Assembly (NCBI GenBank): GCA_945878355.1
Contig: CAMCTC010000001.1
Location: 124,001-188,000 of the forward strand
DNA: 64,000 bases
Source: Bordetella parapertussis
GTDB lineage: Bacteria; Pseudomonadota; Gammaproteobacteria; Burkholderiales; Burkholderiaceae_C
Reading direction: 5' to 3'
Translations under genes and position numbers: made by a program
Shown here: one piece after another, positions 56,862 through 64,000 of the stretch
How positions within the stretch are numbered: the first letter of the stretch is position 1
Layout of the letters: each line of letters opens with the position of its first letter
Notes under the pieces: model-generated
The model's database searches: none
What the model saw: the letters and a program-made list of their open reading frames with translations, nothing else
Told to the model about the DNA's origin: nothing

Positions 56862-56888
56862 CCTTTGTTCGATCTGTCGAGAAGCACC

Positions 56889-57449
56889 ATGACCATTGCC
56901 GACACCAAGAAGACCGCCGAGACCAAGATGGCCAAGTCCATCGAGGCCTTCAAGAGCGACATCCAGAAGATTCGAACCGGACGTGCCCACCCGGGCATCC
57001 TCGACCAGGTTCAAGTCGATTACTACGGCTCTATGTTGCCGATCAGTCAAGTGGCCAATGTCTCGCTGCTCGATGCCCGCACCATCAGCGTCCAACCCTG
57101 GGAAAAGGGCTTGGCAGCCAAGATTGAAAAAGCCATTCGCGAGAGCGACCTGGGGCTGAACCCGGCATCGCAAGGCGACGTGATCCGCGTGCCGATGCCT
57201 GCGCTGACCGAAGAGCGCCGGCGCGACCTCACCAAGGTGGTCCGTCACGCCGCTGAGGACAGCAAGGTGGCAGTTCGCAACTTGCGCCGTGAGGCCAATG
57301 AGCAGTTGAAGAAGCTGCTCAAGGACAAAGCGGTCACCGAGGACGATGAGCGACGTGCGCAGGACGATGTGCAGAAACTGACCGACCGCGTGATCGCAGA
57401 GATCGACCGACTGGTGCACGGCAAGGAAGCCGAAATTCTGGCGATCTGA
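56889..57449 (+). CDS. frr: Ribosome recycling factor
   Basis: A 186-residue tRNA-mimicking factor that, with EF-G, splits post-termination ribosomes. [25 protein letters not shown], the conserved [39 protein letters not shown] and the C-terminal coiled coil ending GKEAEILAI are complete. The ATG before TIADTKK gives the standard length; the frame opens eight codons earlier. It follows pyrH by 27 bases. Confidence 0.98.
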   Translation: MTIADTKKTAETKMAKSIEAFKSDIQKIRTGRAHPGILDQVQVDYYGSMLPISQVANVSLLDARTISVQPWEKGLAAKIEKAIRESDLGLNPASQGDVIRVPMPALTEERRRDLTKVVRHAAEDSKVAVRNLRREANEQLKKLLKDKAVTEDDERRAQDDVQKLTDRVIAEIDRLVHGKEAEILAI

Positions 57450-57492
57450 AGCACGCAATGTCTTGCCCACCCTGTCTGCCTGCCTCACGTCG

Positions 57493-58221
57493 ATGACGCG
57501 CAATCTGTCCGTACCACGCCATGTGGCCATCGTGATGGACGGCAACGGCCGCTGGGCCAAGAAGCGTCATCTGCCGCGATTTTTCGGCCACAAGGCCGGC
57601 GTCGACGGACTGCTCAAGGTGATCAAGGCCTGCGCCGATCGTGGTGTCGAGTACCTCACTGTGTTCGCTTTTTCGTCGGAGAACTGGAAGCGACCCGAGG
57701 ACGAGGTGTCGGGCCTGATGGGCTTGGTGCTGGTTGCGGTGACCAAGTACCTCGCCAAGTTGGCCGGTGACGGGGTTCGAATCGTCATCGTCGGCGAGCG
57801 TGATGGCCTGTCTGACCGGCTGCGTGCGGCCTGGAATGAGGCCGAGCAACTGACCCAGCACAACACCCGCATCACCTTGTCGGTGGCTTTCAACTACGGT
57901 GGCCGCTGGGACTTGGTGCAGGCCTGTCAGCAGGCGGTTGCGTCCGGTTTGCGCCCCGAGCAGATCACCGAGCAATCGATTTCGGCGTTCATGGCGATGC
58001 GCCATGCGCCTGATCCCGACCTGTTCATCCGCACTGGCGGCGAGGTCAGGATCAGCAACTTCATGCTTTGGCAGGTGGCCTATTCCGAGCTTGTGTTCAC
58101 CGATTGTCTGTGGCCCGATTTTGATGTGGCGGCCCTCGACGCTGCACTGGCCACCTATGCCGGGCGCGAGCGGCGTTTTGGCGGCGTCGAAACCCGTTTG
58201 GTCGAGCCGGCCGCAGGCTGA
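57493..58221 (+). CDS. uppS: Undecaprenyl diphosphate synthase
   Basis: A 242-residue cis-prenyltransferase that makes the C55 carrier lipid for peptidoglycan. The catalytic HVAIVMDGNGRWAKKR has Asp16; HKAGVDGLLKVIKACADRGVEYLTVFAFSSENWKRP and the C-terminal RTGGEVRISNFMLWQVAYSELVF (pyrophosphate-binding Arg) are present. The start is the ATG before TRNLSVPRH; ten upstream codons lack a ribosome site. It is seven bases before cdsA, so coupling is likely. Confidence 0.97.
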   Translation: MTRNLSVPRHVAIVMDGNGRWAKKRHLPRFFGHKAGVDGLLKVIKACADRGVEYLTVFAFSSENWKRPEDEVSGLMGLVLVAVTKYLAKLAGDGVRIVIVGERDGLSDRLRAAWNEAEQLTQHNTRITLSVAFNYGGRWDLVQACQQAVASGLRPEQITEQSISAFMAMRHAPDPDLFIRTGGEVRISNFMLWQVAYSELVFTDCLWPDFDVAALDAALATYAGRERRFGGVETRLVEPAAG

Positions 58222-58228
58222 CGCCACG

Positions 58229-59068
58229 ATGCTGCGTCAGCGTGTGATCACCGCCTTGGTGCTTCTGGCGCTGTTGTTGCCAGCGCTGTGGGTTGACAGT
58301 CCGCTGCCCTTTGCCTTGCTCAGTCTTGGATTGATCAGCGCAGCGGGTTGGGAGTGGGCGAGGTTGAACGGTGTCAACTCCAGCGCTGTTGCGCTGGTCA
58401 CCGGCGGCTTGCTGGCCTTGTTGTGCGCGGCCAGTCTGTCCAACCTGGCGCAGGTCGGGCAGACTGCAGGGCTTTGGTGGCTGGCCACGGCCTGCTGGCT
58501 GTTGGGCGGGGGCAGCGTGCTGGCGCGTGGACCTGCTGCTTGGTCCAAACTGCCGAGCCCGATGCGATGGCTCCTGGGTTTGGCGGGGCTTTGGCTGGCC
58601 TGGCTCGCGATGGCCCAAGCGCGCACCATTGGCACCAATTTCCTGCTCTCGGTGATGTGCGTGGTCTGGATGGCTGACATCGCTGCCTATTTCTGTGGCC
58701 GCGCTTTCGGCCGACGCAAGCTCGCGCCGACGATCAGTCCCGGCAAGAGTTGGGAAGGTGTGTGCGGCGGCGTGGCGGGCGTGCTGCTGTTGGGTCTGGG
58801 ATGGCTGTGGCTGGAATCGACGCGCAGTTTTGATTCGCCCAGTTTGTTTCTGCTGCTGCGCCAGCGAATGGGACTGGGCGGCTTGGCGCTGTCACTGTTG
58901 CTGCTGGCCGGGCTCAGCGTGATGGGCGATTTGTTCGAGTCACTGGTCAAGCGAGCTGCTGGGGTCAAGGATTCGAGTGGTCTGCTGCCTGGCCATGGTG
59001 GCGTGCTCGACCGGGTCGACGCGTTGCTGCCGGTGTTGCCGGCGGCGCTTGCGTTGATCAGCCTGTAA
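58229..59068 (+). CDS. cdsA: Phosphatidate cytidylyltransferase
   Basis: A 279-residue inner-membrane enzyme that makes CDP-diacylglycerol from CTP and phosphatidate. It has about eight hydrophobic segments and the CTP-transferase signature near the C-terminus, SLVKRAAGVKDSSGLLPGHG and the following VLDRVDALLPVL. The K-D and G-H-G-G residues are in place. The ATG lies seven bases after the uppS stop. Order uppS-cdsA-dxr-rseP-bamA is standard. Confidence 0.96.
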   Translation: MLRQRVITALVLLALLLPALWVDSPLPFALLSLGLISAAGWEWARLNGVNSSAVALVTGGLLALLCAASLSNLAQVGQTAGLWWLATACWLLGGGSVLARGPAAWSKLPSPMRWLLGLAGLWLAWLAMAQARTIGTNFLLSVMCVVWMADIAAYFCGRAFGRRKLAPTISPGKSWEGVCGGVAGVLLLGLGWLWLESTRSFDSPSLFLLLRQRMGLGGLALSLLLLAGLSVMGDLFESLVKRAAGVKDSSGLLPGHGGVLDRVDALLPVLPAALALISL

Positions 59069-59142
59069 TGTCGGCAGCGCTAGCATGAGACAAGCCACCG
59101 CACAGTTGCCACACGCCCCCCTGGGGCTGAGGCCGTACTGAC

Positions 59143-60327
59143 ATGGTGCAACGCGTTTGCATTCTCGGTGCTACCGGCTCGGTCGGTGGCAGCACGCTGG
59201 ACGTGATCGCCCTGCACCCCGAGCGATACCAGGTCTTTGCGCTGACGGCGCAGCACAGGATGCAGGAGCTGGCCAGTCTTTGCCAGCGTTGGCGACCACG
59301 CTATGCGGTGGTCGCGACTGCGGCGCAGGCCAATGCGCTGGGGCATGACCTGGCTGCGGCGGGCTTGCGTACCGAGGTCCTGCATGGCGACCGGGCCTTG
59401 TGCGAAATGGCCTCGCATCCGGAAGTCGACAGCGTGATGGCGGCGATCGTCGGCGCCGCTGGACTGCAGCCCTGCATCGCGGCAGCGCTGGCCGGCAAGC
59501 GATTGATGCTGGCCAACAAGGAAGCGCTGGTGGTTGGCGGGCGACTGTTCATGGCCGCAGTGGCCAAGGGCGGGGCGCTGCTGTTGCCGATTGACAGCGA
59601 GCATTCGGCGATCTTCCAATGCTTGCCCGAGGACCGTGCAGCCTGGGGTCGGCGAATTGCCCACATCGTGCTGACCGCATCGGGCGGACCGTTCCGCGAT
59701 CGCGACCCCGCCACTTTGCACGAGGTCACGCCCGACCAAGCCTGCGCGCACCCGAATTGGGTGATGGGGCGAAAGATATCGGTCGATTCCGCGACGATGA
59801 TGAACAAGGCGCTCGAAGTGATCGAGGCTCGATGGTTGTTCGACCTGGCGCCGGAGCAGATCCGCGTCGTTCTACACCCTCAGAGCATCATCCACTCGAT
59901 GGTGGTCTGTCGTGACAACAGCGTGCTCGCCCAACTCGGCACGCCCGACATGAAAGTGCCGATCAGCGTCGGCCTGGCCTGGCCCGAGCGTGAGGCTTCA
60001 GGTGCTGATGAACTCGACTTTCTGGCCATACAGTCGCTGAGTTTCGAGCCAGCCGACCCGCAGCGTTTCCCCGGCCTGGGTTTGGCCTATGACGCCTTGC
60101 GAGGCCCGGAGGGCAGCACCACCGTGCTCAACGCTGCCAACGAGGTGGCCGTAGCGGCCTTTCTGTCCGGCCGGCTGCTGTTCACCGACATACACCGCGT
60201 CAATGCCGACACCGTGGCGGCCTTGGTGCCGAGCCAGGCCGATGCGGGCTCGCTTGAAGACATGCTTGCGCTCGATGGTCGGGCCCGTGGCTTGGCTGAT
60301 GGCCTGGCCCGGGAGCTCTCCAGATGA
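59143..60327 (+). CDS. dxr: 1-deoxy-D-xylulose 5-phosphate reductoisomerase
   Basis: A 394-residue NADPH- and metal-dependent enzyme, the committing step of the MEP pathway. NADPH-binding GATGSVGGSTLDVIALHPER (about 8-27), ANKEALVVGG (about 124-133), metal and substrate site PIDSEHSAIFQCL (about 149-161), TASGGPFRD, and the HPNWVMGRKISVDSATMMNK block (about 204-223) are intact. The stop overlaps rseP as ATGA. ispG, another pathway gene, lies at 33.7-35.0 kb. Confidence 0.98.
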   Translation: MVQRVCILGATGSVGGSTLDVIALHPERYQVFALTAQHRMQELASLCQRWRPRYAVVATAAQANALGHDLAAAGLRTEVLHGDRALCEMASHPEVDSVMAAIVGAAGLQPCIAAALAGKRLMLANKEALVVGGRLFMAAVAKGGALLLPIDSEHSAIFQCLPEDRAAWGRRIAHIVLTASGGPFRDRDPATLHEVTPDQACAHPNWVMGRKISVDSATMMNKALEVIEARWLFDLAPEQIRVVLHPQSIIHSMVVCRDNSVLAQLGTPDMKVPISVGLAWPEREASGADELDFLAIQSLSFEPADPQRFPGLGLAYDALRGPEGSTTVLNAANEVAVAAFLSGRLLFTDIHRVNADTVAALVPSQADAGSLEDMLALDGRARGLADGLARELSR

Positions 60328-61691
60328 TCACCGTGCTGGCTTTTTTGTTGACGCTGACGGTGCTGATCGTCGTGCATGAATACGGTCATTACCGTGTGGC
60401 AGTGGCCTGCGGTGTCAAGGTGCTGCGGTTCTCGATGGGATTCGGCCGCGTGATCTGGCGTCGCCAGAAATCTAGCGAACACACCGAGTTCGTGCTGTCG
60501 GCTCTGCCCTTGGGCGGCTATGTGCGCATGCTGGACGAGCGCGAGGGGCCGGTGGCCCCCGGTGAGCTGGACCAGGCCTTCAACCGCAAACCGCTGTGGC
60601 AGCGCGTGGCGATCGTCGCTGCCGGACCGCTGGCGAACCTGTTGCTGGCGGTGCTGCTGTACGCCAGCTCGCATTGGATAGGAATTGACGAACCCAAGGC
60701 CTTGCTGGGTACACCCACGCCGGGCAGTCTGGCCGAGCGCGCTGGCATGCGCGCAGGCGACTGGGTGCAGGCATGGCAGGACGATCAAGGCCAGTGGGTG
60801 GACCTGCGCTCGCTCAGTGATTTGCGCTGGCAACTCACCCAGCACCTGCTGCAAGGGCAGGCACTGCAGTTGCAGCTCAGCGATTCGCAAGGCCGCAGTG
60901 GTCGTCAGCTGAGGCTGGGCCTCGATGAGCTCGGTGCGCAAGACATGGACGCAGCGCTGGTCAAGCGCATCGGCTTGGGCCAGGCCTACAGCGAACCCGT
61001 GCTCGGCGAGGTCAAGGTGGGCGGTCCCGCAGCGCTGGCTGGACTTCAAAAAGGTGACCGCGTGCTGCGCCTCGAGGGTCAGCTTGTCAGCGATGCGCAG
61101 GGATTGCGCGAGCGGATTCGCACCTCGGTTCGCGACGGCGTGGTCCAGCCTATGCAATGGCAATTGCAGCGCGGCACACAGGTGATCGAGTTGACCATCA
61201 CCCCGCGCTTGGTGCGTGAGGGTGATCGCGGCGTTGGCCGCATCGACGCTTTCATCGGTACGCCGCCAGAACTGGTGCGGGTGCAACTCGGTCCGATCGA
61301 AGGACTGTCCCAGGGGCTTGCCCGGACCTGGGAGGTGTCGGCGTTGACGGTCAAGATGATCGGCCGGATGCTGATTGGCCAGGCCTCGCTGAAGAACCTG
61401 AGCGGTCCGCTGACCATTGCTGACGTCGCAGGTCAGTCGGTTCAACAAGGTCTGGCGTATTACCTGGGTTTTCTGGCTTTGGTCAGTGTCAGCCTGGGTG
61501 TGCTCAACCTGCTGCCGCTGCCGATGCTCGACGGTGGGCACCTGATGTATTATCTTTTCGAGGGTCTGACCGGGCGTCCGGTCTCCGATCTGTGGCTCGC
61601 GCGATTGCAACGCGGTGGCGTCGCAGTCTTGCTGATGATGATGTCGGTGGCCCTTTTCAACGACATCGCCCGCCTGTTGGGCCTGCACTGA
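60324..61691 (+). CDS. rseP: RIP metalloprotease RseP
   Basis: A 455-residue intramembrane zinc protease that completes cleavage of the anti-sigma factor RseA in the envelope-stress response. The first membrane helix holds the zinc motif HEYGH (His18, Glu19, His22); two PDZ domains follow (about 115-200 and 205-290; GGPAALAGLQKGDRVLRLEG), and the third zinc ligand is in LNLLPLPMLDGGHLMYY (about 395-411). Four membrane segments are expected. The gene overlaps dxr by four bases, and its 3' end is nine bases from the bamA start, tying the protease to outer-membrane biogenesis. Confidence 0.97.
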   Translation: MITVLAFLLTLTVLIVVHEYGHYRVAVACGVKVLRFSMGFGRVIWRRQKSSEHTEFVLSALPLGGYVRMLDEREGPVAPGELDQAFNRKPLWQRVAIVAAGPLANLLLAVLLYASSHWIGIDEPKALLGTPTPGSLAERAGMRAGDWVQAWQDDQGQWVDLRSLSDLRWQLTQHLLQGQALQLQLSDSQGRSGRQLRLGLDELGAQDMDAALVKRIGLGQAYSEPVLGEVKVGGPAALAGLQKGDRVLRLEGQLVSDAQGLRERIRTSVRDGVVQPMQWQLQRGTQVIELTITPRLVREGDRGVGRIDAFIGTPPELVRVQLGPIEGLSQGLARTWEVSALTVKMIGRMLIGQASLKNLSGPLTIADVAGQSVQQGLAYYLGFLALVSVSLGVLNLLPLPMLDGGHLMYYLFEGLTGRPVSDLWLARLQRGGVAVLLMMMSVALFNDIARLLGLH

Positions 61692-61699
61692 CCGCACTG

Positions 61700-64000
61700 A
61701 TGCCCTCCTTCTCCACAGACCGTCTTTTCCACCCTGCAGCTGTCGTCGCGCTCTTTGCTGCATTCGCCGCGCCGCCAGTCTTTGCCGTCGAAGCCTTTGT
61801 GCTGCAGGATATCCGCGTCGAGGGCTTGCAGCGTACCGATCCCGGCACTGTCTTCGCCGCGCTGCCGTTTCGGGTTGGCGACAACTACACCGACGACAAG
61901 GCTGCTGCTGCGCTGCGTGCCTTGTTCGCGACCGGTCTGTTCAAGGACGTGCGCATCGAGATCGACGGCCGCGTCGCAGTGGTGGTGGTCGAAGAGCGGC
62001 CAGTGATCGAAACAGTCAGTTTCGTCGGTTTGAAGGAATTTGACAAAGACACCTTGATCAAGTCGCTCAAGGATTCGGGCATCGGGGAAGGCCTGCCTTT
62101 CGACAGGGCACTGGTCGACCGGGCCGAGCAGGAGATCAAGCGCCAGTATCTGTCGCGCAGCCTCTACGGCGCCGAGGTGGTGACGACCATCACCCCGACC
62201 GATCGCAACCGCGTCAACGTCAGTTTCGCGATGACTGAAGGCGATGCGGCGCGCATCCGCGAGATCCGCATCGTCGGTGCCAAGGTGTTCTCCGAGGCGA
62301 CCTTGACCGCTTTGATGGATTTGACCACCAGCGGCTGGTTGACCTGGTACACCAAGAACGACCGCTACTCGCGTGCCAAGCTCAACGCTGACCTCGACAC
62401 CTTGCGTGCTTACTACCTCAATCGCGGCTATCTCGAGTTCAACATCGAGACCGCGCAGGTCACGATTTCGCCCGACAAGCAGGACATCTCCGTCACGATC
62501 ACGGTCAAGGAGGGGCAGCCCTATACCGTGACCGCCGTCAGGCTGGTTGGAGACTACCTGGGCAAGGAAGATGAGTTCAAGCAGTTGATTGGCGTTCGCG
62601 CTGGCGAGCCTTACCGCGCCGCGGTGGTCACCGCCACAACCAAGGCCTTCACCGATCGTTTCGGCACTTTTGGCTATGCATTTGCGCGCGTCGATGCGCG
62701 CACCGAGATCGACCGCGCCAATGGCCAGGTCGCGCTGGTGTTGGCAGCCGAGCCTCAACGCCGCGTCTATGTCCGGCGCATCGACGTTGCGGGCAACACC
62801 CGCACCCGCGACGAGGTGGTGCGGCGTGAATTCCGCCAACTCGAGTCGAGCTGGTACGACGGCGAGCGCATCAAGCTGTCGCGTGAGCGGGTCGACCGAC
62901 TGGGCTATTTCAAGGATGTCAATGTCGACACCAACGAAGTCGCCGGCACAGCCGACCAGGTCGATCTGGCCGTCGCCGTGACGGAAAAACCCACCGGCAA
63001 TCTGTCGCTCGGACTGAGCTTTTCCAGCGCCGACCGGCTGGCGCTGTCGGCTGCGATCAAACAAGACAATGTGTTCGGATCGGGCAATTACCTGGGATTT
63101 CAGGTCAACACCAGCCAACTCTCGCGCAGCTTGGTCTTGTCCACGGTTGACCCGTATTTCACGGTGGACGGTATCTCTCAAGCGCTCGACCTCTACTACC
63201 GCACCTCGCGACCCTACAACAGTCTGGGCGACCAGTACCAGATCACCAACCCCGGAGGATCCGTGCGTTTCGGCGTGCCGTTCTCCGAGTACGACACCGT
63301 GTTTTTCGGCATCGGTGTCGAGCAGACCAACATCGGCTCATCGGCCGGGATCCCGAACCAGTACTTCGATTACCGCTTCCGCTACGGGCCTGTCTCCACG
63401 TCGGTGCCGCTGACCTTGGGTTGGGCGCGAGACCAGCGCGACAGTGCTCTGACGCCTACCGCAGGGCGTTACCAGCGTGCCAACGTTGAATGGAGTGTGG
63501 CCGGCGATGTGCGGTTCCTGCGAACGAATCTGCAGTACCAGCAGTTTTTCCCTATCTGGCAACGCATCACGCTGGGCATCAACAGCGAACTGGGCTGGGG
63601 CACGGGGCTGGGCGGGCGGCCCTACCCGGTGTTCAAGAATTTCTACGGCGGGGGTTTGGGCTCGGTACGGGTTTTTGAGCAGAACTCGCTGGGTGTGATC
63701 GACCCGACTGGCGCCTATGTCGGCGGCGCCAAGAAGGCCAACCTCAACGTCGAGTTGTACCTCCCGGTGCCTGGAACAGGCAACGACAAGTCGCTGCGCA
63801 TCTTCGGCTTTGCCGATGCCGGCAATGTCTGGCGCGATGGCGAGCGGATCACCGCCGACAGCCTACGTGCTTCGGCGGGTATCGGCTTGTCCTGGATCTC
63901 GCCGGTCGGCCCGCTCAAGCTGAGCTGGGGTTCGCCGATTCGCAAGCAGGCGACAGATAGAATCCAACGTTTCCAATTCCAGATCGGGACTGCGTTCTGA
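61700..64000 (+). CDS. bamA: Outer membrane protein assembly factor BamA
   Basis: A 766-residue Omp85 protein, the central pore of the BAM complex. The signal peptide (about 1-29) ends PPVFA; five POTRA domains follow (about 32-425, beginning FVLQDIRVEGLQRTDPGTVF), then the 16-strand barrel with RYQRANVEWSV and the conserved VRF-type loop near VAGDVRFLRTNLQYQQFF. The protein ends in Phe (FQIGTAF), the C-terminal beta-signal. The ATG is nine bases after rseP. The stop codon is the last three bases of the window, so the gene is complete; downstream ompH/skp and lpxD are expected but outside. Confidence 0.98.
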   Translation: MPSFSTDRLFHPAAVVALFAAFAAPPVFAVEAFVLQDIRVEGLQRTDPGTVFAALPFRVGDNYTDDKAAAALRALFATGLFKDVRIEIDGRVAVVVVEERPVIETVSFVGLKEFDKDTLIKSLKDSGIGEGLPFDRALVDRAEQEIKRQYLSRSLYGAEVVTTITPTDRNRVNVSFAMTEGDAARIREIRIVGAKVFSEATLTALMDLTTSGWLTWYTKNDRYSRAKLNADLDTLRAYYLNRGYLEFNIETAQVTISPDKQDISVTITVKEGQPYTVTAVRLVGDYLGKEDEFKQLIGVRAGEPYRAAVVTATTKAFTDRFGTFGYAFARVDARTEIDRANGQVALVLAAEPQRRVYVRRIDVAGNTRTRDEVVRREFRQLESSWYDGERIKLSRERVDRLGYFKDVNVDTNEVAGTADQVDLAVAVTEKPTGNLSLGLSFSSADRLALSAAIKQDNVFGSGNYLGFQVNTSQLSRSLVLSTVDPYFTVDGISQALDLYYRTSRPYNSLGDQYQITNPGGSVRFGVPFSEYDTVFFGIGVEQTNIGSSAGIPNQYFDYRFRYGPVSTSVPLTLGWARDQRDSALTPTAGRYQRANVEWSVAGDVRFLRTNLQYQQFFPIWQRITLGINSELGWGTGLGGRPYPVFKNFYGGGLGSVRVFEQNSLGVIDPTGAYVGGAKKANLNVELYLPVPGTGNDKSLRIFGFADAGNVWRDGERITADSLRASAGIGLSWISPVGPLKLSWGSPIRKQATDRIQRFQFQIGTAF

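Noticed and set aside
57899-58228. N-terminal 110-codon extension of the cdsA frame
   Set aside because: It lies within uppS in another frame and is Arg/Pro/Ser-rich; the ATG at 58229 starts a proper membrane helix.

Overview
This 64 kb window is a gene-dense, GC-rich stretch of bacterial chromosome. Protein sequences and gene order point to a betaproteobacterium of the order Burkholderiales, most like the Comamonadaceae/Leptothrix-Rubrivivax side. Diagnostic neighbourhoods are odhA-odhB-lpdA-zapE; ndk-rlmN-pilF-rodZ-ispG-hisS-yfgM-bamB-der-hfq-hflX-hflK-hflC-hisZ-purA; and rpsB-tsf-pyrH-frr-uppS-cdsA-dxr-rseP-bamA. This placement is inference from recognised families; no database search was possible.

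Layout. 1-8.2 kb: the end of an acyl-CoA synthetase, a small conserved unknown protein, the ClpB disaggregase with a heat-shock-like promoter, an MFS exporter, a thiamine-diphosphate enzyme and an alpha/beta hydrolase. 8.2-8.9 kb: a non-coding gap with tRNA-Leu(UAA) and its terminator. 8.9-15 kb: etfB-etfA, a large acyl-CoA dehydrogenase, a nitronate monooxygenase-like enzyme and an M20 amidohydrolase, which form a plausible acyl-CoA/amide catabolic set with its own electron acceptor. 15-23 kb: the 2-oxoglutarate dehydrogenase operon sucA-sucB-lpdA, with a small SHOCT-PspC membrane protein between sucB and lpdA, then zapE. 23-30 kb: a DinG-like helicase, divergent bamD and rluD, then scpB-rluB. 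30-47 kb: the long housekeeping block ndk to purA, made largely of overlapping or closely spaced genes, plus a phosphoribosyltransferase. 47-49.5 kb: a bidirectional terminator, tRNA-Leu(CAG) and RNase R. 49.5-54 kb: a leftward set nnr, dadA-like and amidase. 54-64 kb: rpsB through bamA.

How the genes fit together: three parts of the outer-membrane BAM machine (bamD, bamB, bamA) lie in the window, along with the RseP envelope-stress protease. Two MEP-pathway genes (ispG, dxr), undecaprenyl diphosphate synthase and CDP-diglyceride synthase supply lipid precursors. The ribosome and RNA side is covered by rpsB, tsf, frr, rlmN, rluB, rluD, der, hflX, hfq and rnr.

I found no CRISPR array, prophage, insertion sequence, toxin-antitoxin pair or recognisable defence system, and no convincing wholly new system. 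The best second-look items are the SHOCT-PspC gene with a terminator-like hairpin inside the 2-oxoglutarate dehydrogenase operon; a recurring arrangement in which an intrinsic-terminator-like hairpin sits just before the next co-directional gene; a strong -10 element opening an unexplained 290-nt leader before scpB; a short RNase R whose start is overlapped by a divergent tRNA promoter; and an amidase/D-amino-acid dehydrogenase pair whose 5' end contains the probable rpsB promoter.
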